Assembly: GCA_022707665.1 (NCBI GenBank)
Contig: JAKJAE010000017.1
Coordinates: forward strand, 3,823 to 13,850
DNA length: 10,028 bases
DNA from: Chloroflexota bacterium
GTDB taxonomy: Bacteria; Chloroflexota; Anaerolineae; B4-G1; SLSP01
Direction of reading: 5' to 3'
Below the pieces are notes generated by a model, which had not been told where the DNA came from, made no database searches, and saw only the letters and a list, made by a program, of their open reading frames with translations. Below are positions 1 through 7,066 of this stretch, piece by piece; the first letter of the stretch is position 1; every line of letters begins with the position of its first letter. Made by a program: the position numbers and the translations under genes.

Positions 1-632
1 GTGACCGCATTCCAGGCGAAATACGAGGGGTCGTCGATCAACTCGATCCAGGCCATGCGCAACCCCACAGCCACGCCCAACTGCTGTATGGTTCTCATGC
101 TGTTGGCCCGATAAGTCACCGGGAAAGTATCCATCGCGGAGCGGCCATAGACTCTTGAGACCACGCGCTGCTGCAGCTTACGCATTCGTGCGAGCGCAAG
201 GCTGAGACGTGGCAGCGGATGGTCGACATTGGGAGTGAGAAAGAAGAAGCGTCCACCCGGGCGCAACACACGCGCGATTTCACCGAATGTGACCTGAGGA
301 CGGGGGAGGTGTTCGAGCACCCAGGACGCAATCACAACATCGATCGAACCCGACTCGAAAGGCAGCCATTCCGAACTGGCACTTCCCCGCGGAAACGTGG
401 TCACCCGATGTTCGCGCAGGGACACGAGATCGGGATCGACCCCGGCCCACCACCCCTTCCCGCCTAACCGCTCAGCAATGCCGCCACGCCCACACCCCAG
501 GTCCAGCACCCGGCTGTCCGGCGACAGAACCGCATCCACCTGCTCTTGGAAGCGCGCGGTCGCAGATAGCCATTGTGGGCGCACCACAGTGTAGCGACGG
601 CGGAAGTGCTCCAACCGATCCTGGTAACCCAT
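1..632 (-). CDS. Class I SAM-dependent methyltransferase (3' end outside window)
   Basis: This is a methyltransferase of the UbiE/Methyltransf_11 type, which would move a methyl group from S-adenosylmethionine to an acceptor that cannot be read from the sequence. I translated 210 codons from the ATG at 632 to the window edge without a stop. Motif I is VLDLGCGRGG (residues 42-51), the SAM glycine loop. The acidic residue at the end of strand 2 is D66 in GVDPD. Motif II/III is IDVVIASWVLEHL (97-109). LRPGGRFFFLTPN (123-135) is the typical strand-5 segment. No membrane segment is seen, so the protein is probably cytosolic. About 210 of the usual 240-280 residues are present. No Shine-Dalgarno precedes the ATG, and a good -10 box ends 6 bases upstream, so the mRNA may be leaderless. 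The gene is divergent from trehalose synthase. The family call is firm; the substrate is unknown. Confidence 0.9.
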   Translation of the reverse strand, partial: MGYQDRLEHFRRRYTVVRPQWLSATARFQEQVDAVLSPDSRVLDLGCGRGGIAERLGGKGWWAGVDPDLVSLREHRVTTFPRGSASSEWLPFESGSIDVVIASWVLEHLPRPQVTFGEIARVLRPGGRFFFLTPNVDHPLPRLSLALARMRKLQQRVVSRVYGRSAMDTFPVTYRANSMRTIQQLGVAVGLRMAWIELIDDPSYFAWNAV

Positions 633-638
633 AGCCCG

Positions 639-666
639 ATTTTAACCCAAAGGGAGTGTTTTCCAA
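639..666 (-). promoter_or_regulatory. Candidate sigma70-type promoter of the methyltransferase, leaderless
   Basis: Read on the minus strand, TTGGAA (666-661) is followed after 16 bases by TAAAAT (644-639), a 5/6 match to TATAAT. Transcription would start about 7 bases further on, at or next to the A of the ATG at 632. That fits the absence of a ribosome binding site. The -35 match is only fair (4/6). The call rests on pattern matching alone. Confidence 0.45.
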
Positions 667-679
667 AAGGGTAGGCCAG

Positions 680-688
680 TGCTAAGAT
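680..688 (+). promoter_or_regulatory. Candidate extended -10 promoter of the treS cluster
   Basis: TGCTAAGAT has the TG-n extended -10 signature followed by TAAGAT (4/6 to TATAAT). No good -35 box lies 16-18 bases upstream, as is common for extended -10 promoters. It would give a 5' leader of roughly 43 bases before the ATG at 738. It lies 14 bases from the candidate -35 of the divergent methyltransferase promoter, so the two could interfere or share a regulator. Confidence 0.3.
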
Positions 689-722
689 GGCTGCAGGCGA
701 TTGAACCTGGGTAACCGCTACG

Positions 723-735
723 AAAGGAGATCTCC
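723..735 (+). promoter_or_regulatory. Strong ribosome binding site of treS inside a perfect palindrome
   Basis: AAAGGAGA (723-730) is a near-consensus Shine-Dalgarno, 7 bases before the ATG at 738, and it decides that start. The core lies in the perfect 10-base palindrome GGAGATCTCC (726-735). On one RNA strand the palindrome can form only a 3-bp stem, so strong occlusion of the site is unlikely. Confidence 0.75.
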
Positions 736-737
736 CC

Positions 738-2420
738 ATGGTGCTGGGAACAGGAGATTGTGCGGCGTCGGGAACGGATCCCCGGTGGTACAAGGATGCC
801 GTCTTCTATGAAGTCTCCGTTCGAGCCTTCGCAGACAGCAACGGTGACGGCATAGGTGACCTGGCCGGATTGGCGTCCAAGCTTGACTATCTGGCCCAAC
901 TGGGTGTTGACGCAATCTGGATGTTGCCCATCTTCCCCTCCCCCCTACGCGACGATGGCTACGATGTTGCGGACTATCAGAGTATTCATCCTGATTATGG
1001 AACGATGGATGACTTCCGTCACCTCGTCAAGGAAGTCCACAAGCGTGGCCTGAAGCTCGTCATCGAGCTTGTTCCCAACCACACATCGGACCAGCACGCG
1101 TGGTTTCAGGCATCACGCGACCCCAACCATCCCGAGCACGCCAAATATCGTGACTGGTACGTCTGGAGTGATACGGATACAGCCTACCAGGGCGTGCGCA
1201 TCATCTTCCTGGATACCGAACCCTCGAACTGGAGCTTTGATCCCGTACGGGGTCAGTACTTCTGGCACCGCTTCTTCAGCCACCAGCCCGACCTCAACTA
1301 CGACAACCCGGCGGTCCAGCGCGCGATGTTGCGCACCATCCAGTACTGGCTGGACGAGGGGGCCGATGCTGTGAGGGTCGATGCCCCACCTTACCTGTAC
1401 GAACGCGAGGGCACAAGCTGTGAGAACCTGCCGGAGACGCATGCCTATCTCAAGCGGCTGCGCGCCTTCGTCGACGCCTATGCCCCGGGTACAATGTTGC
1501 TCTCCGAAGCCAATATGTGGCCGCAAGACGTAAGGCCCTACTTCGGCGACGGAGACGAGATGCACATGAACTTCCATTTTCCACTCATGCCGCGGATCTT
1601 CATGGCGTTGGCAAAGCAAAGCCGCTCTCCCATCGAAGAGATCATGGCGCTCACGCCGGATCTGCCAGAGGTGTGCCAGTGGGGGACCTTCCTCCGCTGC
1701 CACGATGAGTTGACGCTGGAAATGGTCACGCCGGAAGACCGCGCGTTCATGTGGGACTTCTATGCACCCGAACCGCGAATGCGGCTTAACCTGGGAATAC
1801 GGCGCCGCCTGGCCCCTCTGCTGGACAACGACATGGCGCGTATCAAGGTGGCCGACTCAATCCTGCTGACCTTTGTCGGCTCTCCCTTCCTTTACTACGG
1901 GGACGAGATCGGCATGGGGGATAATATATGGCTCGACGACCGCAACGGCGTTCGTACACCCATGCAGTGGAATGACGGCCCGCATGCCGGTTTCACGGAT
2001 GCCAGCGTGCCAGCCGACCGCCTCAGCCAGCCCGTGATCGACGACGAGGTATTCGGTCACAAGAATGTCAACGCACAGGCACAGGCCAGCGATCCGGACT
2101 CACTCCTGAACTGGACACGAAAGGCGTTGGCGGTCCGAAAGCAGCACCCGGTCTTCGGACGGGGGAGTCTAGCACTCCTGAAGCCCGCCAACTCCGCCGT
2201 GCTTGGCTACGTTCGTGCCACGGGTGATGAGACCGTCGTGGTGGTCAACAATCTATCACCGGAACCACAGCATGTGACGCTGGATCTGGCTGGGTATCGC
2301 GGCAAGATGCTCGTCGATCTGTTCACGGGGGCCAAGCTGGAGGTACCCGCGTCGGGCACCTGGACGCTAGCTCTGGAGCGCTATGGGTATCGATGGTTGA
2401 TGATCAGTGAAAAAGCCTAA
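738..2420 (+). CDS. treS: Trehalose synthase (maltose alpha-D-glucosyltransferase), GH13
   Basis: This cytosolic enzyme interconverts maltose and trehalose by intramolecular transglucosylation, linking trehalose to the maltose/glycogen pool. The 560 residues match the free-standing TreS length (about 550-600), and there is no fused maltokinase. The (beta/alpha)8 barrel opens at about 16-35 (RWYKDAVFYEVSVRAF) and is followed by SNGDGIGD (34-41). Region I is ELVPNHTSDQH (110-120). Region II is AVRVDAPPY with the nucleophile D215. Region III is LLSEANMW with the acid/base E257. Region IV is FLRCHDELT with D323. TreS signatures such as FFSHQPDLNYDNP (179-191), CENLPETHAYLKR (228-240) and YYGDEIGMGD (386-395) separate it from oligo-1,6-glucosidases. 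The C-terminal beta domain covers about 460-558. The start is fixed by a strong ribosome binding site. It is the first gene of the plus-strand cluster. One oddity is Cys321, where TreS proteins usually have Asn before the catalytic-site HD. Confidence 0.95.
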   Translation: MVLGTGDCAASGTDPRWYKDAVFYEVSVRAFADSNGDGIGDLAGLASKLDYLAQLGVDAIWMLPIFPSPLRDDGYDVADYQSIHPDYGTMDDFRHLVKEVHKRGLKLVIELVPNHTSDQHAWFQASRDPNHPEHAKYRDWYVWSDTDTAYQGVRIIFLDTEPSNWSFDPVRGQYFWHRFFSHQPDLNYDNPAVQRAMLRTIQYWLDEGADAVRVDAPPYLYEREGTSCENLPETHAYLKRLRAFVDAYAPGTMLLSEANMWPQDVRPYFGDGDEMHMNFHFPLMPRIFMALAKQSRSPIEEIMALTPDLPEVCQWGTFLRCHDELTLEMVTPEDRAFMWDFYAPEPRMRLNLGIRRRLAPLLDNDMARIKVADSILLTFVGSPFLYYGDEIGMGDNIWLDDRNGVRTPMQWNDGPHAGFTDASVPADRLSQPVIDDEVFGHKNVNAQAQASDPDSLLNWTRKALAVRKQHPVFGRGSLALLKPANSAVLGYVRATGDETVVVVNNLSPEPQHVTLDLAGYRGKMLVDLFTGAKLEVPASGTWTLALERYGYRWLMISEKA

Positions 2421-2444
2421 GGGACAAGGGAGAAGAAGGAACCT

Positions 2445-2477
2445 ATGAGGCTAGGGGGTAAGGCATGCAGGGTGTGA
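2445..2477 (+). other. Possible 10-codon leader ORF overlapping the nucleotidyltransferase start
   Basis: The ATG at 2445 opens MRLGGKACRV and ends at TGA 2475-2477, 13 bases inside the next gene in another frame. AAGGA (2436-2440) lies 4 bases upstream, a better Shine-Dalgarno core than the one before the real gene, though the spacing is short. It could feed ribosomes to the ATG at 2465 by termination-reinitiation, or it may be chance. Nothing in the peptide suggests attenuation, such as runs of a regulatory amino acid. Confidence 0.25.
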
Positions 2478-3418
2478 TTCTGGCAGCCGGGAAGGGGTCC
2501 CGGCTCCATCCGATCACGCTGGATCGCTCCAAAGCGATGTTGCCGATCCTGGGGAAACCCATTGTCGAGCGGGTGATGGAATCGCTCGTCGTCAATGGCA
2601 TCGATGACTTCATCCTGGTGGTTAGCCCGACGGATCGCGATATCACACGCTACTTTCGCAGGGAATCGACGCTGGAAGCGGAAATCCGGTTTGCGTACCA
2701 GCCGGAGCGCAAGGGAATGGCCAATGCGCTGGGGTGTGCGGCACCGCTCATTTCCGAAGACTTCGTCCTGTCAGCGTGTGACAACCTGGTATCCAGCGCT
2801 GCGGTGGGGCGTCTGGTAGCCTTCATGCAGAGTGACGCGAGGCCCAATGGCGCGTTGGCCCTGCTGCCCATGGACCCTGCACGGGTCGGCACCATGGCTA
2901 TTGTCCAGATGGATGGGCAGTGGGTCTCACGCATTGTCGAGAAAGCCCGTCCCGAGGAAGTGCACTCCAACATCTCGAGCCTGCCACTCTACGCATTCTC
3001 ACGCAGGATTCTCGACTATCTCCCTGAGGTACAACCGTCGCCGCGGGGTGAATATGAGCTGCAGGACGCGGTCCAGATGCTCATCGAGCGTGAGGGGCGG
3101 GTCGGCGGCATCGTGATTGACAGCCGCCTCACGTTGACCAATGCCGCTGACCTGCTGGCGCTGAACCGCGAGTACCTGCTCCGTGGCGGTGATCGCCCCC
3201 AGATTGCGCCGATGACCGTCGGCCCGGGCACGCAACTGATCACGCCGCTGCACATAGGGACAGGAACCGTGGTCGGGAAGAACTGTACGATTGGCCCCAA
3301 CGTCTACATCGAGCGGAACTGCACGCTGGGCGATGGCGTGACCGTCCGCGATGCGATCCTGCTGCGCGGAGCACGGGTTGCCGATGGTGCAACGGTTGTC
3401 GATGAGGTTGCGGTCTGA
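2465..3418 (+). CDS. Sugar-1-phosphate nucleotidyltransferase with short left-handed beta-helix tail
   Basis: The enzyme should join a sugar 1-phosphate and an NTP to give an NDP-sugar plus pyrophosphate. Its relatives are RfbA, GalU and the archaeal GlmU-like proteins; the sugar and base cannot be told from sequence. LAAGKGSRLHPIT (6-18) is the nucleotide-binding loop and K23 in SKAMLP is the family lysine. QPERKGMANALG (79-90) forms the base/sugar pocket. ACDNL (104-108) carries the metal-binding D106, and VEKARPE (158-164) is the sugar-binding lysine segment. Hexapeptide repeats run from about 261 to 313 (IGTGTVVGKNCTIGPN), which is about three turns. That is too short for a GlmU-type acetyltransferase, so the tail probably serves in assembly or allostery. 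An in-frame TAA at 2459-2461 makes ATG 2465 the first possible ATG, and AGGGGG (2453-2458) is its ribosome binding site. It lies 44 bases after treS and is probably co-transcribed with it. Confidence 0.88.
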   Translation: MQGVILAAGKGSRLHPITLDRSKAMLPILGKPIVERVMESLVVNGIDDFILVVSPTDRDITRYFRRESTLEAEIRFAYQPERKGMANALGCAAPLISEDFVLSACDNLVSSAAVGRLVAFMQSDARPNGALALLPMDPARVGTMAIVQMDGQWVSRIVEKARPEEVHSNISSLPLYAFSRRILDYLPEVQPSPRGEYELQDAVQMLIEREGRVGGIVIDSRLTLTNAADLLALNREYLLRGGDRPQIAPMTVGPGTQLITPLHIGTGTVVGKNCTIGPNVYIERNCTLGDGVTVRDAILLRGARVADGATVVDEVAV

Positions 3419-3475
3419 ACGACTGACCGCCAGGATTGACCTAAAACGGATCGAGGGCATCTCGCCCGCCTTGAT

Positions 3476-5965
3476 ATGACGCGGCCTGGGTCCGGCAAAT
3501 CACGGGCATCCTTGCCTGTTCCATCTCGTGTGCCCAGGCGGCAGAAGCGGGAAAGATGCCCGTGGTCCAGCAGAGTGATCTTGCTCCTGGTGGTGTTGGC
3601 CGCGGGAATGGCAATCTGGTTACTTGACGACTTGCCGTCGCCCGATGACCTGAGTACAGCGGCAACAACCCCCAGTAGCAAGATCTACGACCGAGGTGGG
3701 CGGCTGCTCTATGAGATGCCCTCACCCTATACTGGCAGTCATACTCCTGTTCCCCTGAAGGAGATCCCCAAGCCTCTGATTCAGGCCACGATTGCCCTCG
3801 AAGACCGGGATTTCTACAGGAATCCTGGCATCGACCTTCGGGGAATTGCACGGGCTGTCTGGTACAACGTGACCCAGCAGGACACAGATGAACGTCCGAT
3901 GGGCGGAAGCACGATCACGCAGCAACTCGTCCGCACCCTGATGCTGTCATCGGAGGAACGTTACGAGCAGACCCTGCGGCGCAAACTGCGTGAGGCCTTT
4001 CTGGCGGTCCAGATCACGCACCGCTATTCCAAGGACGAGATCCTCACTTTTTACCTGAACGAGACCTACTATGGCAACCTTGCCTATGGCGTCGAGGCAG
4101 CGGCGCAGGCCTACTATGGCAAGCACGTGCGGGATCTGGGGCTGGCAGAGTGCGCGATGCTTACGATGCTTCCACAGGCACCGGCGCTATGGAATCCTCT
4201 GGAGCACCTCGCTGATGCCAAACTGCGCCAGGGCATCGTGCTCGATCGGATGGTGGCTGAGGGGTACATCGACACGGAGAGTGCCTTGCTTGCGAAGGGC
4301 GAGCCACTGGACTTCGCAGCTGCGCCGTTCGAGATCCGTGCACCCCACTTCGTGATGCTGGTGCGTGCGTTCCTGGAGCAAGAACTTGGGCTGGCGCGCC
4401 TGCAGGCAGGAGGCCTGGAGATCCATACAACGCTGGACGTCGACCTGAACGAGGCTGCGCGCGATCTGCTACGCCACCGACTGGCAATGATGGCAGTGTG
4501 CAACCACGAGACTCCCTGTCCGCCAGGCGGCTTCAACGCCAGGAACGGGGCCATTGTGGCGCTTTCGCCCTCCACGGGCGAGGTGATTGCCATGGTCGGC
4601 AGCCCTGACTACTTCTCCCCTCGAATCGACGGCGCCGTCAATGCAACGACAGCGCTTCGCCAACCAGGATCTTCGATCAAGCCAATCACCTATGCAGCGG
4701 CGTTCGCGACGGGGATGACGCCAGCCACCGTCATGATGGATGTACGGACTTCATTCGTGACGCAGGAGGGCACGTCCTATGTCCCCCTCAACTACGACCT
4801 TACCTACCGCGGACCTGTCAGGCTGCGTGAAGCCTTGGCTTCGTCGTACAACGTCGTGGCAGTCAAGGTACTGGATACGATCGGTGTGGAGGCGATGACC
4901 TCGCTCGCACGCCGGATGGGCATCCACAGCTTCGATGACCCAGACCGTCTGGGCCTGGCTGTAACGCTCGGCGGCGGTGAGGTGAGCCTTCTCGAGCTCA
5001 GTTCAGCGTATGCTGTGCTCGCAAACGGTGGATATGCAGTTACGCCGCAGTTCGTGAGCACAGTGACGGATTCCCAAGGCGCCGTGTTGTGGCAGCAGGA
5101 GTGCGCCTCCGCGGTGTCATGCTTGAGGGAGAGCGTGTTGGACAAGCGCATCGCCTACCTGCTCACCGATATCCTCAGAGACGACAGCGCACGGATCCCG
5201 ACCTTTGGCGAGGGCAGCGTGCTTGCACTAGGCCGACCTGCAGCCGTCAAGACCGGCACGACGACCGACTTCCGCGACAACTGGACGATAGGCTACACGC
5301 CGAATCTCGTTGTCGGCGTCTGGGTAGGCAACGCCGACAACGAACCCATGCAGGGGGTCACGGGCATCACCGGCGCGGCGCCGATCTGGCACGATGTCAT
5401 GGATGTCGCACATAAGGGCCTCCCGATCCGGGAGTTCGAGCGGCCCGCAGGCCTGGACGAAGTGGAGGTCTGTGCCCTCTCGGGCCACCTACCGGGGCCG
5501 GACTGCCCACACAGGATCACCGAGCTCTTCGTGGCAGGGACCGAACCCATAACACCGTGCGATATGCACGTGCGTGTAGGCGACCAGGTCATGATTGCGC
5601 TGCCGACCGAGGCACACGCGTGGGGCAGAGAACACAACGTGCCAATGTTGCCAGCCCAAACGACGCCATCCGAGACATCAGCCAGGCTGGCATTGCTCAG
5701 TCCCGACGACGGCGCAGTGTACCGCATCGATAACACGCTCCCCCGCGCCCAACAGAAGATCCGGGTCGTCGCGGTCACAACGGACGCACTGGCGCAGGTG
5801 ATAGTGTGGGTGGATGGCGAGGTCCTTGTCGAGCTCGAGGCGCCACCCTATGAGGCACTGTGGCAGCTTGTGCCTGGCGTGCACCAGTTCCAGGTCCGGG
5901 GCATTGATGCCCACGGCCATACGATCGAGGGGGCGACGGCCACAGTTGAGGTGAAAGACGGATGA
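3476..5965 (+). CDS. pbpC: Bifunctional penicillin-binding protein, PBP1C-like
   Basis: This class A PBP polymerises lipid II glycan strands (GT51) and cross-links the peptides on the outer face of the membrane. A basic cytosolic tail (1-33) leads to one membrane anchor (about 34-50). The GT51 domain covers about 65-275 and carries the catalytic E109 in LEDRDFY, GGSTITQQ (143-150) and the second glutamate E173 in KLREAF. The transpeptidase covers about 355-645 with the nucleophile S399 in SSIK, SYN (457-459) and KTGTT (592-596). The segment 664-678 (VCALSGHLPGPDCP) and the C-terminal Ig-like BiPBP_C domain (about 737-827) point to PBP1C rather than PBP1A. Length 829 is near the family norm of about 770-830. 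ATG 3476 is the first in-frame start after a TGA at 3437-3439 but lacks a clear Shine-Dalgarno. It lies 57 bases after the nucleotidyltransferase, and no feature I trust is in that gap. Extra cysteine pairs C342/C348 and C543/C549 lie outside the cell. Confidence 0.93.
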   Translation: MTRPGSGKSRASLPVPSRVPRRQKRERCPWSSRVILLLVVLAAGMAIWLLDDLPSPDDLSTAATTPSSKIYDRGGRLLYEMPSPYTGSHTPVPLKEIPKPLIQATIALEDRDFYRNPGIDLRGIARAVWYNVTQQDTDERPMGGSTITQQLVRTLMLSSEERYEQTLRRKLREAFLAVQITHRYSKDEILTFYLNETYYGNLAYGVEAAAQAYYGKHVRDLGLAECAMLTMLPQAPALWNPLEHLADAKLRQGIVLDRMVAEGYIDTESALLAKGEPLDFAAAPFEIRAPHFVMLVRAFLEQELGLARLQAGGLEIHTTLDVDLNEAARDLLRHRLAMMAVCNHETPCPPGGFNARNGAIVALSPSTGEVIAMVGSPDYFSPRIDGAVNATTALRQPGSSIKPITYAAAFATGMTPATVMMDVRTSFVTQEGTSYVPLNYDLTYRGPVRLREALASSYNVVAVKVLDTIGVEAMTSLARRMGIHSFDDPDRLGLAVTLGGGEVSLLELSSAYAVLANGGYAVTPQFVSTVTDSQGAVLWQQECASAVSCLRESVLDKRIAYLLTDILRDDSARIPTFGEGSVLALGRPAAVKTGTTTDFRDNWTIGYTPNLVVGVWVGNADNEPMQGVTGITGAAPIWHDVMDVAHKGLPIREFERPAGLDEVEVCALSGHLPGPDCPHRITELFVAGTEPITPCDMHVRVGDQVMIALPTEAHAWGREHNVPMLPAQTTPSETSARLALLSPDDGAVYRIDNTLPRAQQKIRVVAVTTDALAQVIVWVDGEVLVELEAPPYEALWQLVPGVHQFQVRGIDAHGHTIEGATATVEVKDG

Positions 5966-5967
5966 GA

Positions 5968-5989
5968 CCGCTCAAGCGGGGACCCGGGT
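5968..5989. terminator. Possible weak bidirectional terminator between convergent genes
   Basis: The 24 bases between the two stop codons hold CCGCTCAAGCGG (5968-5979; a 4-bp stem with a TCAA loop, or 5 bp with 2 bases) and the palindrome ACCCGGGT (5982-5989). No T-tract follows on either strand, so it is not a classical intrinsic terminator. Its place between convergent genes is the main argument. Confidence 0.25.
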
Positions 5990-7066
5990 TCAATCAGCCA
6001 GGCTATTACCCAACCGCGTCCACGCATCGTGGCTGATGCGCGTCAACCCTGCCTCAGTCCCAATCCACAGATTTCCCCGGCTATCCTGAAGCATGGCCTT
6101 CACCTCCAGCCCCGCCAGTCCCTCTTTCGGGGTGAAGGTCCGCCAACCAGCTTCCTGAGTGCCCGCGCCCATCCACACGATCCCGTTATACTCGGAACCA
6201 ACCCAGATGGCACCGCCTGCGTCACGGAAAAGGTAACGGACCTTGGCGCCAGCAAGGCCATCATCGACCGTTAGTGTCCGCCAGCCGGATCCGTTGTGGA
6301 TGGCGACTCCGCCGTAGGAGCTGAAGCCGGTCCCGTACCAGAGGGTACCGTCGTCATGCTCCAGCATCGCATTCAGATAGGGATGGGGGAGATACTCCTG
6401 CACGTCTGAGGGCTTCCATGCGCCCTCTTCGTATACCGAAACACCCCCTTCATAGGCATAGCCAGCTCCCGCCCAGATCCGTCCCTGGCTGTCCTCGAAC
6501 AGATAGGAAACACCATCGCTCGCCAGTCCATCGGCAGATGTGAACCGAGTCCACGCGCCACCGTGCAGAAAAGCCAGGCCCTGTTCGGTGCCCACCCAGA
6601 GAGCTCCGTTGCGATCCACAAGCAGTGCCAACACCGGCCCCGGTGGTAAGCCATCATCCGCACCCTGCGTCACCCATATAGTGCCGTCATAACGACTCAC
6701 GCCACCACGATGCCCTACCCAGAGGCTGTCGTCGTGCAGAGAGACGGCCATTCCGGTCACGTACGCAATGGGAGCATCAGCCAGCACCTCTTCGAGCAGC
6801 GCCCCCGTCTCGCGGTCAAGCACGACAAGACCGTCCCGACCGCCACTCCAGATCCTGCCCCGGTACTCCAAGAGGGCCATCACGTCGTGGGGTGGCACCA
6901 ACCGCGACCATCCGTCAGGCAATCCCGGCTGGGGCCGAAGTCGCATCACAACCAGGCCAAGCACAACCACCACACCGATGCCGGAGAGAAAGTATAGGGT
7001 CTGGCGCCAGCCTGCACGCGCGGGCCGGGTAGAGGGCGGAGGAGGGGATGGCAACTCAGTCGGCAC
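5990..7066 (-). CDS. Membrane-anchored seven-bladed two-component-regulator-type propeller protein
   Basis: Function is unknown. With the GTG start at 7066 the protein has 358 residues. A proline-rich cytosolic tail (about 5-20) leads to one membrane helix (about 23-41). Seven Reg_prop-like repeats follow, beginning near residues 71 (RIWSG), 114 (SLWVG), 155 (ALWVG), 196 (RIWAG), 241 (TLWYG), 286 (AIWVG) and 332 (NLWIG). They are spaced 41-46 residues apart, and several carry the preceding DGL and following GL/GV motifs. Seven repeats should close one propeller outside the membrane. In hybrid two-component sensors this domain sits next to a kinase; none is present here. The start is chosen from GGGAG 7 bases before the GTG. 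The gene overlaps the stop of the ABC ATPase by 11 bases, so it looks translationally coupled as the last gene of the transporter operon. An ATG at 7204 gives 404 residues but would overlap the ATPase gene by 149 bases. Confidence 0.85.
   Translation of the reverse strand: MPTELPSPPPPSTRPARAGWRQTLYFLSGIGVVVVLGLVVMRLRPQPGLPDGWSRLVPPHDVMALLEYRGRIWSGGRDGLVVLDRETGALLEEVLADAPIAYVTGMAVSLHDDSLWVGHRGGVSRYDGTIWVTQGADDGLPPGPVLALLVDRNGALWVGTEQGLAFLHGGAWTRFTSADGLASDGVSYLFEDSQGRIWAGAGYAYEGGVSVYEEGAWKPSDVQEYLPHPYLNAMLEHDDGTLWYGTGFSSYGGVAIHNGSGWRTLTVDDGLAGAKVRYLFRDAGGAIWVGSEYNGIVWMGAGTQEAGWRTFTPKEGLAGLEVKAMLQDSRGNLWIGTEAGLTRISHDAWTRLGNSLAD

Noticed and set aside
464..793. 109-codon minus-strand open frame across the divergent spacer
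   Set aside because: It runs out of frame through the methyltransferase start, which has clear SAM-binding motifs in its own frame, and over the treS start.
1113..1703. 196-codon minus-strand open frame inside trehalose synthase
   Set aside because: It lies entirely antisense to a GH13 gene with all catalytic motifs, and it shows no recognisable domain.
3455..3467. Small hairpin GGGC-ATCTC-GCCC before the PBP gene
   Set aside because: The stem is only 4 bp and no T-tract follows, so I do not call it a terminator or a regulator.
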